A stretch of DNA of 64,000 nucleotides from Cardiocondyla obscurior (GCF_019399895.1 NC_091867.1:372001-436000), one strand, 5' to 3'; positions 21,301 through 30,750 are shown, counted from the stretch's first letter. Notes: a model not told the origin generated them from the sequence alone. Program-made: numbers and translations.

Positions 21301-23825
21301 CAGTGAGCTCTTGCATTTAATTAGTGAATATTTTCAGATTTTAAAGAATATTCTAATCAGATGCAAGAGCTCACTGAGCGTTCAGTGAGCGGTTATTTCG
21401 CTGAACGCACTTTAACGTACATTAATGCTGTTTTATTTTTCGTTTGCTACCATTTGTTTTGCCGTCGTGATACAATCCTTCCCGTGCCCTCGTCGCAGCG
21501 GTGATCCCGTTTAAGGTCTATGTGTGATTCTTTTTTTTACAGAGAGAACCTCCCCAATGTCCTCCCAGACCCGCCTCCTACACCCCGAGCTCGAACAACG
21601 AGCCTGCCACGTACGGTAACTCGGCGGCGGTGGCTTTAAATAACTTGGACACCCTGCGAAGCTACGGTAGCGCGGGCGACGAACTTGAGAATTTCCCGCC
21701 GGATTACTTGCGAAATCTGAATCGCAGCACTCCTGTACCACCCCCATCCTTGACTCTCGCTAATCCGGTCGGTGGAAACGCAACTGGCAGCGACACGGAC
21801 AGTCTACACAAGCCCACCTGGCAAGAGCAGATGCAGCTGGCCTTCTTCATAACGGACACTACCAAAATCAAGAATGGTGAGTGTTCCACTTTCGCGCCCG
21901 GTGAAAGAGGAACCTTCCCGGCTGCGTCCGGTAGCTTTTTACTTTTGATTTCGCTTGTAGCATGTGATCGTAAGGGGTATAGCATTAGGCGATATCCCGG
22001 TCTCATCATCTCTTTAACGAAACTTTCCTTTCTCTCGCTCTGTCTTATTCTCTTTAGTCTCCCGTTGCGATCTCTTCGTCATTAGCGTAGCCAATTATTC
22101 AATTAACACTAGCGTGTTTCGTGTTGTGTGCACTAACAGACCTGAAACGAGCGAGCCCAGTGGTACCAGAGCTGACCACTGGAGGACTACTACTAAACTC
22201 TTCTCGACGGACGTCTCATACGGTTGGGTCTTCCGTTGCCTCCGTCACATCCATCGAGGATGATCCTCGCATCGTCGGTGGTAAGTCGAGATAGCCCGCT
22301 CGTACGGCTCATAATACAGAGTATCCTGCGAATCACCTATTGTAATTTTAAAGTTAAAGATTAATCAAGTTTTACAAGCTTATTTACAAGGTGATTTTAA
22401 GATACTCGGTATATATACTTGAGTCTTTGCTTTTTCGCTTGTACTATTTGTCTTCAATCAAGTACTATTATTTACTTTCGCACCGTTTCCGCCTCTCACT
22501 TCTCTCTGCACATCACTATTCTGCATCGCATGTAGCGTGTCAGAGTACAGTCGTTGTCTGCAATGCTTTAAGGGTATCACTGGGACTGCTCAGACTGGGT
22601 CAGACCGAGTCAAAATCCGTTACCTAACATCACGGAGGTACCTGGAAGCGAGGTCCCAGACTCGTCTAGTTTCCATAGCAATGAGAGTAATGAATCTAAT
22701 ACTCATCAGTTACCAATGAGTAAGTAATATAAGTGCATGCGTATTGAGTTACCTTTTTTTAATTCAGCATGGAGTGTTCGATTATTTAATTTTTTTAATG
22801 TACACCACAATTATAATATATTTTATGTATTATATTTGTATGCAGCGTTTTTGGATAGAAAATAATTGAGATCATACGGATACAGACAGTAATAATGAAA
22901 TTAATCAAAAACTTAAAAAACGATCAAATGTGAAATCTTCTATCACTACTTCGACCGCCACCGGCAGATCGAAATAGTAATGGAAGTCAACTAACGCGAA
23001 GTCAAACATATTATATTAATCATTTTGTTTGTATTATATTATATTTTGTTATATTTTAAATTTGATAGAATCGAATGTATGTGATACTGTTCACGATACA
23101 ACAAAGAAATTTAATAAAAATTAACAACTTAATATTATAATTAACCACATCGACATTTACGCATGACGAAAAATATTATCATTACTTTACTAAGAATATT
23201 AATTACAATAATTTTAAATTTTCTTATAATTTGCTGCTTTGTATAAAAATATAACATGAATAATTTTATTATAGTGCACGGTCCGATAGATCCAACGAGG
23301 GATATTGAGACTTTAAACGAAGATCAGGAATCGGAATATGTCGATAATTCTGAATGCGGGACTGAGTTCTCAGAGCAGTATCATTGTGCGGAGACGCAGC
23401 GTTTAAATCCCCTCGACAGCGGAGGTGAGGGGAAGTATAAGTACAAGGGTTCCGAGAGCTATTTACGTCATCCAAACACGTACTTGCCTCATTACAATAT
23501 TCACACTGACACGGAGAACGAGACGAACCCGCTCAACGGCCGTCTTAGCACCCTCGAATCCGACGAAGAAGAAGACGACGTAGTGCCTTATGGTTTTCCG
23601 AGCACCCGCCGTAACCGATGCCACAAAGTGATTGAGGAGGATGAGATTGGGTCTGTCATCACCACGTTGGAGGAAAGAAACTCGTTATTAGGCGGCGCAA
23701 CTAGTAATAGCGATCTCTCTACGAATCTCTGCGAGATCGACGATTCAGAATATGAGATCGCGGATCAAAAGAGCAACGGGCGCCTATGGTTATTGGGGAA
23801 TGGCATCACGCAAACCTCAGTGTGA
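3234..23825 (+). CDS. kug: Fat-like atypical cadherin (kugelei/FAT1-3 type), C-terminal part, multi-exon
   Basis: This is a giant single-pass plasma-membrane cadherin. In Drosophila the orthologue kug/fat2 drives planar-polarised follicle-cell migration. Joined exons: 3234-3389, 7228-7380, 7777-7990, 8700-10284, 10535-11105, 11207-11378, 11452-11676, 14331-14567, 14695-15747, 15863-16506, 16627-18024, 18153-18290, 18382-21038 (frame break inside), 21543-21876, 22140-22280, 22573-22719, 23275-23825. Domains in order: about 23 cadherin repeats with DxNDNxP and LDRE calcium motifs, the SPEDF module, EGF x2, laminin G x1, EGF x4, a membrane span, and a tail containing HWDCSDWV. A single laminin-G domain plus the SPEDF module argues for Fat-like rather than Fat (FAT4 type, two laminin-G domains). 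The 5' exons, signal peptide and promoter are outside the window. Anomalies are a GG donor at 11379, a frame break near 19989-20000 and a candidate microexon at 12478. Confidence 0.9.
4051..4072. repeat. (CT)n microsatellite in intron
   Basis: An uninterrupted CT dinucleotide run of about 11 units in the 3.8-kb intron between 3389 and 7228. A second short CT run lies at 2642-2660. The rest of this intron shows no exon or element I can support. Confidence 0.9.
7228..7380 (+). CDS. kug: Fat-like exon: cadherin repeat core
   Basis: Acceptor TCTTTAG|G and donor ATG|GTAAAC, phase 0 to 0, 51 codons. It carries the cadherin signature AYDQDIGDNGKIQYS followed by FKIHPTTGMVY. The junctions to the exons at 3389 and 7777 keep the cadherin repeat intact. 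Confidence 0.88.
7777..7990 (+). CDS. kug: Fat-like exon: cadherin repeat boundary
   Basis: Acceptor CTGTAG precedes 7777 (phase 0) and donor G|GTAAGG follows 7990 (phase 1). The exon starts IRAADHGEP, the usual end of a cadherin repeat, and moves into the next repeat (ENPPVF, then ASDRDGDSLWYDIL). The inter-repeat linker here lacks the classic DxND motif, reading EAPKESENPP, which suggests a weaker calcium site. Confidence 0.87.
8700..10284 (+). CDS. kug: Fat-like exon: about five cadherin repeats
   Basis: A large 1585-nt exon entered at phase 1 after ACGTTTTAG and left at phase 2 with donor GT|GTCAGT. Linkers visible in order: IDINDHRPEF, HDHNDHAPEF, MADNASPRF (degenerate), LDRNDNAPRF and TDVNDCPPKF, so about five repeats. 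Phase 2 at the donor is needed because the next exon only reads open as (2 nt)+A-TAT-GAT; a phase-0 exit would create an immediate stop. Confidence 0.92.
10535..11105 (+). CDS. kug: Fat-like exon: two cadherin repeats
   Basis: Acceptor TTTGTAG precedes 10535 and donor AAG|GTAATT follows 11105 (phase 0). It encodes YDIIDENKAHTFDIDAQSG, the weak linker VEKSENSGLIF, and then LDINDNCPMF. It continues into the 11207 exon as VITK|VHAIDMDSGDNG. Confidence 0.9.
11207..11378 (+). CDS. kug: Fat-like exon ending at a non-canonical GG donor
   Basis: Acceptor ATGCAG precedes 11207 (phase 0). The reading VHAIDMDSGDNGEVRYE through YQLTIAAYDGG is a normal cadherin repeat. To continue into the clear downstream exon the splice must leave one base, which places the exon end at 11378 and makes the intron begin GGGAGT rather than GTGAGT. 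The two nearby GT sites give frames that hit stops at once after the acceptor at 11451. The exon itself is secure; only its 3' edge is unusual. Confidence 0.82.
11452..11676 (+). CDS. kug: Fat-like exon: cadherin repeat
   Basis: Acceptor ATTGCAG precedes 11452; donor G|GTAAGT follows 11676 (phase 1). It reads ITPCSIEVPVNVKVIDRSMPVF, then the start of the next repeat and KGNDFEEFALDFNTG. The linker VIDRSMPVF lacks the canonical NDN. Confidence 0.87.
12478..12501 (+). CDS. kug: candidate 24-nt cassette microexon of the Fat-like gene
   Basis: A pyrimidine-rich acceptor (CTCCCTTCGCAG) and a strong donor (GTGAGTATT) bracket exactly 24 nt. Read in the phase set by the flanking exons (phase 1 in, phase 1 out) it is open and would replace the junction glycine with an insert spelling APDSNNGPC before VIYVVDE. 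Length divisible by three and correct phase make it a plausible alternatively used exon inside a cadherin repeat. No transcript evidence is available here. Confidence 0.5.
13151..13245. repeat. 95-bp inverted repeat (MITE-like) in intron
   Basis: The ends CCAAAAATAAAATAATT and its reverse complement bound a 95-bp AT-rich segment within the intron. The arms are imperfect in the middle. It resembles a small non-autonomous DNA element, but no target duplication was recognised. Confidence 0.45.
14331..14567 (+). CDS. kug: Fat-like exon: cadherin repeat
   Basis: Acceptor AAATTAG precedes 14331; donor CAG|GTAAAT follows 14567; phase 1 to 1. It contains VIYVVDELDYEQKKQYELT, the linker LDVNDCPPEF and the start of the next repeat ending RVSSRDNDTG. 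Confidence 0.9.
14695..15747 (+). CDS. kug: Fat-like exon: about three and a half cadherin repeats
   Basis: Acceptor TTTGCGCAG precedes 14695; donor G|GTGAGA follows 15747; phase 1 to 1. Linkers IDMNDNPPKF, LPANRHNPKF (degenerate) and GDENDNAPIF are visible, with several LDRE/LDHE motifs. A 127-nt intron upstream joins it to the exon ending DNDTG. Confidence 0.92.
15863..16506 (+). CDS. kug: Fat-like exon: two cadherin repeats
   Basis: Acceptor TTATTTTCAG precedes 15863 and donor CAG|GTAATA follows 16506; phase 1 to 0. It reads ENQLFEMFIRAEDKG, the linker MGSNDIPPLF, LDRELKDSH, then SDENDHAPKF and LDKEKQPEYKFQ. Confidence 0.91.
16627..18024 (+). CDS. kug: Fat-like exon: four to five cadherin repeats
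   Basis: Acceptor TTTTTTTAG precedes 16627 and donor CAA|GTAAGT follows 18024; phase 0 to 0, 466 codons. Canonical linkers in order: KDYNDNSPAF, LDVNDNPPYC, SDLNDNAPKF, QDINDNPPEF and TDSNDNTPIF. All repeats look complete, and this is the best-conserved block of the extracellular region in the window. Confidence 0.93.
18153..18290 (+). CDS. kug: Fat-like exon: part of a cadherin repeat
   Basis: Acceptor GTTTCAG precedes 18153 and donor GAA|GTTAGT follows 18290; phase 0 to 0, 46 codons. It reads VYANDLDSEENGNLSYYIE through LDREE, the middle of a cadherin repeat completed by the next exon. Confidence 0.9.
18382..21038 (+). CDS. kug: Fat-like exon: last cadherin repeats, EGF-LamG-EGF region and membrane span (frame break inside)
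   Basis: Acceptor TTTTTCAG precedes 18382 and donor CAG|GTATTA follows 21038 (phase 0). It encodes the final cadherin repeats (LDANDNPPLF; IEESQYPPV), the Fat-specific module with SPEDFMLSH, two EGF repeats (up to about 19745), a laminin-G domain (about 19790-20300), four EGF repeats (about 20325-20790), a membrane span (HLVWIGIAVLLNVLFIIIF, near 20829-20885) and a basic stop-transfer WRIRTKRTRTR. Between 19989 and 20000 the reading changes frame: upstream ends FDLGSGT, downstream resumes GQWHEIQLERESNSARL. The remainder is open and well conserved to the end. Confidence 0.9.
21265..21412. repeat. 148-bp near-perfect hairpin element in intron
   Basis: GAGTGCGTTCGGCGAAACAA at one end and its near reverse complement at the other end (...CGCTGAACGCACT) bound a 148-bp segment whose arms pair over about 50 nt each, with an AT-rich loop. 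It lies inside the intron between 21038 and 21543 of the Fat-like gene. It is best described as a small hairpin MITE; a transcribed copy could fold like a microRNA precursor. Confidence 0.7.
21543..21876 (+). CDS. kug: Fat-like exon: cytoplasmic tail part 1
   Basis: A strong acceptor (TTTTTTTTACAG) precedes 21543 and donor G|GTGAGT follows 21876; phase 0 to 1. It encodes a Pro/Ser/Asn-rich cytoplasmic segment with REPPQCPPRPASYTPSS, LENFPPDYLRNL and a run of prolines (PVPPPS) that could bind SH3/EVH1-type partners (inference). Confidence 0.88.
22140..22280 (+). CDS. kug: Fat-like exon: cytoplasmic tail, possible cassette
   Basis: Acceptor CTAACAG precedes 22140 and donor G|GTAAGT follows 22280; phase 1 to 1, 141 nt. 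It reads DLKRASPVVPELTTGGLLL through SIEDDPRIVG. Because both ends are phase 1, skipping it would keep the frame. Confidence 0.82.
22573..22719 (+). CDS. kug: Fat-like exon: conserved HWDCSDWV tail motif
   Basis: A weak acceptor (GCTTTAAG, no clear pyrimidine tract) precedes 22573; a strong donor (A|GTAAGT) follows 22719; phase 1 to 1, 147 nt. It reads GYHWDCSDWVRPSQNPLP and on to SNESNESNTHQLPM. The HWDCSDWV block is, to my knowledge, a hallmark of Fat-like tails, so the exon is convincing although it contains no start codon and has a poor acceptor. Confidence 0.8.
   Translation, partial: GITGTAQTGSDRVKIRYLTSRRYLEARSQTRLVSIAMRVMNLILISYQ
23275..23825 (+). CDS. kug: Fat-like terminal exon: C-terminal cytoplasmic tail and stop
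   Basis: Acceptor TTATTATAG precedes 23275; phase 1 in; stop TGA at 23823-23825. It encodes about 183 acidic, Ser/Asn-rich residues beginning MHGPIDPTRDIETLNED and ending GNGITQTSV. The final residues TSV resemble a class I PDZ-binding C-terminus (S/T-x-V); this is inference. Confidence 0.9.
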
Positions 23826-26800
23826 CAAACGGAGGTGCCGAAGTACGCGAATAGACTGAAGCGTGCGAGAGTGTGTTTCTTCGTGCTTCTACGACCGAGA
23901 CGCACGGATGTCAGTGAATATGCAATTTTGTACATAGAGTGTTATATTGTCGTAGAGAAATAAGACAGACTGTACAGGCAGCTATGAAATAAGAAATTCG
24001 TTTGTGCGAGCCACCGGCGTGTTCGAAATGCACGCCACACATATACGATGTATGCCGTCGTGGAAATACATCATGCCTCAAATCTCCTCCTACACAGGTA
24101 GAGTTCAAGGATCAGCGTACTTAATTCTGCAAATTAATCGCGAATAGTTATGTTCTATGACTGCAGTGAGTACGTCGTATTGTATCTAAATTGATAAAAA
24201 ATTTAGAGCGTTTTTCTTTATTTATCGGACATATTATATGAATATTTTTTTAAATAGTAATTAAACACGTATATATGTATATACCCGCCCTTTGTCCTCC
24301 TCGGAGGAATTTAAGAAAGTAATTTTCCTCTCAAAAGATCTAGATTGCTAATGGAAAAGTAATTATTATTTCCATTTGTAACAATTAAAAAATATTAATT
24401 TTCTTTTAGCTCTACCAAGGAGATGAGATTTACTAGAGAAAAATAAACTGTGGCAATTACGAGTACACGCGTAAGAAATTATCTTTATTAAAAAAGAAGG
24501 AATTCATTACTCGAGAAAAGTAAAGCTAATCACGACCGTGTCGTCAGACCAATGACTATTGTTTAATAATCTATCGTTTAAATTTAACGTGTTAATCCAA
24601 CAATTATAATTCCAGTGCAAAAGATACATAGGTACATTTATGTATTTTTACTATTTGCTAACTAACTTTATTTTGATTACGTATAAATGAACCGACGGAC
24701 TACTTAATAATGCATATATTGAGTAAGAAGTAGCAAATTAGCGTGTAAGTAAATGGACTCTAGTGAAAAAGAAAAGCAACCTCCTTCGCGTTACGGAGCG
24801 GCATGTGCGCGACTGTGCACGTGCTTATTGCACAGATTAATAGTTAAAAAAAATATATGAAATATTTTTACTGTGATGATAATAATGTTTATACGATGAT
24901 CAAATATTATAACTTGTATCATAATAATTGCAATGTTAATTACCCAACGTTTTATAACAAATTTAAGAAAAAAAAATGAAAAAACGATGGAGGAGGTAAT
25001 GTCCTCCTCTGCGTATACGTAAGCTAAGTCAACGTTCCGTTTATTTTACTTTTTTCCCCCCTTTCTATCTTTTTATTCGTCAGCCACCATCAGTACGACC
25101 GATAAATCTGCATACATGGTGCTACTATTTACATCACGCTTTATCGTCTATCTACACTAATAAGACTGCTCAGCGGCGCGAGATAATTCATCTCGTCGCG
25201 CCCTTTACCAATTTGCCATTTGCATCTCATATATTGTTCATAGGAAACTCCATATAATATATAATGAAATACTTTTTAAAACTGCCAATTAATTCTTAAT
25301 GCCATATAAGCAATGCATTTTTTTCGATTAATTTATAAAAGATAGAAAAATCGAGGAACAATCTGTTATGCGTCCAATGTTTTTTACTCATTGTCACTTC
25401 CATTTAGAATACTTTTCCTTAACAGATATTGTATAGCGGCAGCTTATTTGGGTGAGGTATAGATGTTCTTTTATACACGTAGAATTTTGTTGAGAAATTC
25501 GACTTTATGTTCCTGTTCTGTAAAGGATGCCAGCTATCCTGCTAGTTTTGGTAGGATACATTAGCGAATCATATTAATAATAATGCTAAACAGGGTGATT
25601 TTTATGTTGACCAAGAAAAAGCATCGTCTCTCGTCCTTGCATAAGTTAAAATCGACTGTGCGTCTACTTTCTGAAATTTAAAGCATCATCATTCATGTTC
25701 GTACAACAAAATTTTTTACTGATTTTATATTAAAATCGTATAATAATACAAGATAAAAGAAATATAATTGATTTTAATTTTTAAATGTTTTAAAACAAAA
25801 AAAGTGGCAACAGCTGAAAATGTTGCAAAACTATGGTTATCCAACGCTCTATGGCGCTTGCAAAAAGATGGGACTCATCGTAACGTATTTAAAGAAGCTA
25901 ATTAAAGATGTCATAAAACAATGACAGTTATTACATCTTAGATGTAAAAATTATTTTTTATTTTATAATAACATTAAGATATTTATCTTTAAATATAAGA
26001 TATTAGATTTAAGATTAAAATCAAAAATAATTTGTAAGCTTATTGAGTGCACTTTGAAAAGGTGATCTCTAAAATTTATTTTATGATTTTATATACAGAT
26101 TCAATTTCTAAATCGGACTGATAATCAAATGTCATTGAAGCTTATTAGTTTAACTCGAGATTTTTAATTAATTTATTTGAAAACAAAGTTTTTACTTTTA
26201 AATTAGTTACAAAATTAGTTTAGATAAAAGTATAATGAAAGTTGAAAAGGAAACGTATCATAAGGTTAAAAAAAAACTACTATTCTTAAATTTCTAAAAT
26301 AACTTGAAAACATAAAAAGGTTGCTTTATTATAAATATATAACTACGTTATAAAGACAATATAAAATTTTTTTGTTTTTGAAATAATGTTAAAAATATCT
26401 TTAACACGTTTTATTTTCACTTTTAGACGTATTAATTGCGACATAAACGTTATTCAATTCAAACAAGCCTACCGTGTTATATCTATATATGTATTACTCT
26501 AAATTAGTAACACAAATTAAGTTGTATACTTTTGTACTTTGTATATTAAAAATATCTTAAGTAATTAAAGGAAATACAAATATATTAAAAAATAATTTTT
26601 ACTTTATTTTCCACTTTTCTAACATTATAATAAACATCGAAAAATCATCGATATAAAAATCGATTCGAAATATGATTTCGATATCGAAATTGGGACCGTC
26701 TGAATATCGATTTGATGTGAAATTCGACGATAAATTTCGATGTCGAATCAACGTCAATTTGACGACGATTAGATGTATCATTTCTCACTGGGCACGCGGT

Positions 26801-27261
26801 TGTCGCGCGCTTGCCACGTGTTCACGAGGTCTGGAACGTGCACTTACATCGGCGGAATACGCCTCATCATGGATTTGCTTATTATTTGATTTGGTTTCCG
26901 CTTACCGCGCGTATCATATTAATTGTCTACTCATTAAGTGCCGCTTTACAGTAAAATCGATCTCATTCGCCGTGTCGGTATTGTCGCATTTCTGCCGTCA
27001 CATGCGAATCTCATGCTTCACGCGGAGATACAGCTCTGTTCCGACCATCGGGAACAGAACTCACGGCAAATCCGTAACACATATCATTTATTAATAAAAA
27101 TTTTTTGTCAAAAGAACTATATGAGAAATATGAATCGCTGTTAATAATAAATTCAATTATGTTTAAATATTCTCGTGATAGTTGTAATGACGGAGATAGA
27201 ATTGAGGTAGAAATTAAATTTCGACAAAGGCACTCACGAATTATTGTTCAATCAATTTATT
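23826..27261. other. 3' UTR of the Fat-like gene followed by AT-rich intergenic DNA
   Basis: The first several hundred bases after the stop are presumably 3' UTR. A poly(A) signal candidate AATAAA is at 24442-24447, but the true end is unknown. From about 24.5 to 27.2 kb the DNA is AT-rich with no convincing ORF. At 26.64-26.78 kb there is a cluster of short ATCGAT/TTCGAA-rich palindromic words of unknown meaning. Confidence 0.6.
24442..24447 (+). promoter_or_regulatory. candidate poly(A) signal of the Fat-like gene
   Basis: AATAAA hexamer about 620 nt after the stop codon. It is the first canonical hexamer I noticed downstream on this strand; usage is not shown by the sequence. Confidence 0.3.
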
Positions 27262-28283
27262 TGTAACACCCCGTCTGTTTAGATTCGCCGGACATGGTCC
27301 AGCGACCCGCCGCAACGGTCGGCGTGTCGGCGCGTAAGCGTAGTCCGGCCGGGGTGTTGGCGGAAAGAATGAATAAAAATAGACGCGCGGTTTTCGGTAC
27401 TATTTACATTAGATTATTACGTGTACGGTAATTTATTTACAGTTCTGTTTACAAAGCGCGTCGGAGCCGCTGCTCCCATGTATGACAGGTCGCGCATCGC
27501 ACGTACGGCGTTGGGAATCGCGCGGTGTGTCGCGACGCGATGTTTATAAACGCCGCGGGGGGCGCGGTACGTCGGTACATAGGTCTTTCGAATGTATCCG
27601 TTACGGAACCTTTTAAGGAGACGCGTATTTTAGGAAGCGAAAGCGCGAGGAGCAACTGCCGAGAACGCTCGGCTGAGGCGAAGTACACTCTACCCCGAGA
27701 TTACGCCGCGCTTGAAGAGACCGGCCAGGCGGTTGAAAGCGGCTCCAGGGCCTAAACTACTGATAGACCGAGAACGCTTGGTAAAGGCAAAGTACGTTTC
27801 ACCCCCTCCCCCCCCACTAACGTTATGGCGTTTGGTCATGAAATCGGCGGAAAGGAGTCGAGTCGCGGTCAAGAATCCTTGGCAGAGGCCGAGGACACTC
27901 GACCCCTGTCCTGAAGCGGCTCTAGGTTTTATCCAGGTAGATGCTATCAAGCGGAGAACCGGTGCGGTACTCGGTAGTTCGGAGAACTGGGGTTTGATCG
28001 CTCCGGATCCCGTCTTTTTATATCTTAATTTCGTAGCTCGGGGTGTACGGGCTAGCGGGGGTTGATATCGCAGCAGTCAGTGCGGGTTTGTTCGGCGTTA
28101 CTACGCGCGATATGGGCGGTGTATTCGGTTGACTAAGCCCGCGAGGACTTAGCTGCGCGTTCGGTTTTGAGAAAGGTTAAAAAAGGATCGGGGCGCACCG
28201 TGCCCTTGTGCCCGCCGAACGATGGTCGGAACGGCGGGTCGACTGATGTTCGCTAGAACAAGGTGCCTGGGTACCTCGTTACA
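27262..28283 (-). mobile_element. solo LTR (1,022 bp) with TATT target duplication
   Basis: The unit starts TGTAACACC and ends CTCGTTACA, with TGTAAC/GTTACA inverted ends, and is flanked by the 4-bp repeat TATT (27258-27261 and 28284-28287). It is much GC-richer than its surroundings. On the minus strand a TATA-like TATAAAAAG (about 28021-28029) precedes an AATAAA (about 27432-27437), the order expected for U3-R, so the parent element probably ran leftward. There is no internal coding region. This is what LTR-LTR recombination leaves behind. Confidence 0.75.
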
Positions 28284-28666
28284 TATTGTTAAATTGAAAC
28301 CGTTTATACACTTGCACTTTTGTAAATTATAGCTACTGCGAACTTGCGCAAAAAGAACTATCACTGGAGTCAACGATGCGACGGTTGACGCTATCCAGAG
28401 GGAACTGACGCTCAGTGTCACAAAAGCCATGCTGCAATTATGCGTTGCTAGGCTGGCTTTCTTTGTTTCGTTTATCACTGGGTTTTGTTACGGAAGGCCC
28501 CGTTTTCTGAAAGGTTCGATATTAATGAGCTAACCGATGCAATTTGATATGGAATAAGCAAACACTTAAAAAGAAACCAGCCTGCAGCAATAATGAACAG
28601 AAATTCGAAGCTCAACGGAAATTGTACTGCAAAGAACTTAAAATAATATATTTCTGGTGCGCTTAT
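28284..28666. other. spacer between solo LTR and the L1 unit
   Basis: No gene recognised. A stretch around 28.39-28.50 kb, ending GTTACGGAAGGCCCC, weakly resembles 58.69-58.81 kb, which ends GTTACGGGAAGGCCC. This suggests shared remnants of one retroelement family. Confidence 0.4.
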
Positions 28667-29368
28667 TGTTACGTCCTCGGACTCCACATCTCCTTTTTTC
28701 CGACACGCGTTTAATAAATTAGATAAAAAGAGTAAACTGTGACTATTTGGTGACGAGAGAGAACTTCCAGGCTTCCAGAAGAAATAATTTACACTCCGAA
28801 ATCCTTATCGCAGGATGCTTAAATTAAACTTAGAACAATCACAGCATAGATACCGACGGAAAACATAAACAGAAAACTCTTCAAAGAATATTAGAAGGAA
28901 CCTAAAACGATTTGGAATCAATATCGAATATCTGGCGATAAGTGAAGCACTTGAGATCGCAACTACGAAGCATAAACAAACGAAAGGGGCGAAAGCTCTG
29001 CAGTCATAAGAATATGACACGCGACCGGATCCCATAAACAAGCGCGACCCGGTGATAACGAAAAGGGGTCCTTAGGAATTTTCTCCCAACTATTAATGAC
29101 AATATTCTGGAAGGTTGGAAGGGGAAGCCATGCGGGCGGAGTTTAGTACAACCGAGTTTTTTCTCTCGGGTCAATAGATATCGGGAACTCCTCACCACTA
29201 ATTAAAAATCTAAGGACGAAAACTAGAGCTTAGAAAAATCAGAGAAGGGATAAGATACGAATAACCAATAATTAAGAAAAGGAAAAGTGGAGGGACATGA
29301 CCGCTAAATCAGAGCACTGACTCTTTCAAAAATGAAAATCCGGCGCTAGCCCACCCCTTTTCCAAGGT

Positions 29369-29409
29369 TATAAAACCGCGTGTTTCAGCGGGACTCGCTC
29401 TCATTCAGT
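29369..29409 (+). promoter_or_regulatory. TATA box and initiator of the L1 unit
   Basis: TATAAAA at 29369-29375 and an insect-type initiator TCAGT at 29405-29409 (or TCATTC four bases upstream) are spaced about 30-38 nt apart. Both are preserved in the L2 copy (TATAAAA at 47400-47406), where the flanks have diverged, which supports real promoter function in the family. Confidence 0.65.
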
Positions 29410-29622
29410 CTCTGAATTTTTCACGAACCTATCATTGTTACTGTGTGTGACTTGTGACTCACTGCTGAGCCGATTCTAATAAAGAAGTTGCAAGGGACTC
29501 GTCCAAGAGCAACCGAAGACAACAAAAAGTAAGTCTCATTATTTCATTTAATCTCATTACTTTCTCATCTTTTAAATGATTCCACTAAAATCCTAAAGTT
29601 CTAAAATTCTTATTCTTGAAAA

Positions 29623-29760
29623 ATGAATGACGTGGGTGTTGCCGGGGTGCCGTTTGCGTTTTCCGAAGTAGGTATCTCTCTAGAATCCTTTGAATTCTCC
29701 CTTGATTCGATTCGGTTAATGGGTCTCCTCCTGTCAGAGGTTACAATATGCTGCCAGTAA
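29623..29760 (+). CDS. short conserved ORF in L1 (45 codons), unknown function
   Basis: ATG at 29623, stop TAA at 29758-29760. The product starts MNDVGVAGVPFAFSEV and ends SEVTICCQ. The L2 copy at 49192-49302 keeps the same start and end but is nine codons shorter, an in-frame difference that suggests coding constraint. Near its end the sequence CCA|GTAAAT, conserved in both copies, could act as a splice donor. Its phase (two bases left) matches the acceptor at 29933, so the ORF may be the N-terminus of the larger product. No domain recognised. Confidence 0.45.
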   Translation: MNDVGVAGVPFAFSEVGISLESFEFSLDSIRLMGLLLSEVTICCQ

Positions 29761-29933
29761 ATAGTGACTATCTAAACCTTAGCTCGAGTGATGGCTTATC
29801 CGGACAGAAGTACCGGGAGAATTTTTGAAGCGATCTATTGAGAGATCCGGAAGGAAGAATGCAGAGTGTTGCCCTGACATATTTCCCGCTTTAATCATTT
29901 TATTAAAATCAAACTCAAATTGATACCTTTTAG

Positions 29934-30750
29934 TGGAATCAAGAAATCTTTGATCCATCAAGAAAAGCCGCGCCCGAAGAAATCGCAAAATACGAGAGTT
30001 CGAGAACTGGTTCAAAGTTTCTTTGTCCAGTTCTTATTTGCGGCAGCGCCAAGGGAGGTCACACCGGAACCTCCGAAACTTAGATCAGAGCGGTCGTGGT
30101 CTCCTCTGCCCACCGTACCTCCCAACTCACCCAATAACAGTGAAGACATTGAGTCAGAGAGGAATACTCCGCCGCGAACACCATCGCCGTCGCGTTCGAG
30201 GTCGACTTCATCGCCTCAACCTGAGCCGGAGCTGTTCCGCCTTACTGCTGCATCCTATACTCCAGACGTTTCCTTGAATTCCTCCGGACCTTCTCCTGAA
30301 GTTGCTCCTAGAGCATGCTCCTCTTCCATCCGGTCACCGACTCCTTATCCTGGGGAACCCGAGGAGGTCGACTCCTTTGCCGAGGACGAAACCATCTCCT
30401 GGCATGAGCCTGACAGCCCGGAACATTCCCCTTTCCCCGCCCCGAGCGTAGAGTTCCTGGAGGAGCAAGAGGAACCGAGAGAAGTCGTAGACCCTCTCCT
30501 CGAACTCCTCCGGAGCACCTGCACTCCGTGGACGGATCCCGTCCCGGAAAGGGCCTATACAATAGGCCCCGACTCATTTGATCCCGAGGAGATCAGGAAG
30601 GAAGCCAGAAGGGCGACTCCTGATCATAACATTCTCATTTATTATCCCGGGGTAGAACATCCCTTCTTGGCTCCGATCAGGTTGATCGACAGGGTATTTC
30701 CGAGGTCGACGGCCCGGATAACAGAAATCGTAGAGATAGATTTAGAGTAA
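29934..30750 (+). CDS. Met-less Pro/Ser-rich ORF of the L1 unit with conserved C-terminal segment
   Basis: Open from 29878 to the stop ending at 30750. No ATG occurs in frame, so translation must come from an upstream spliced exon, or the frame has been shifted. A conserved acceptor (ATACCTTTTAG) ends at 29933. The order is: a basic segment near 29940-30030, a long Pro/Ser/Glu-rich low-complexity region (about 30050-30480), and a C-terminal part with DPVPERAYTIGPDSFDPEEI, NILIYYPG and EIVEIDLE that is well kept in the L2 copy (to 50294). Comparison with L2 suggests a one-base loss near 29998 in this copy. Family unknown; an accessory or gag-like product of an LTR element is possible. Confidence 0.45.

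Noticed and set aside
26599..27144. Two overlapping open frames (140 and 68 codons) before the solo LTR
   Set aside because: They are in palindrome-rich AT sequence with no recognisable motif.
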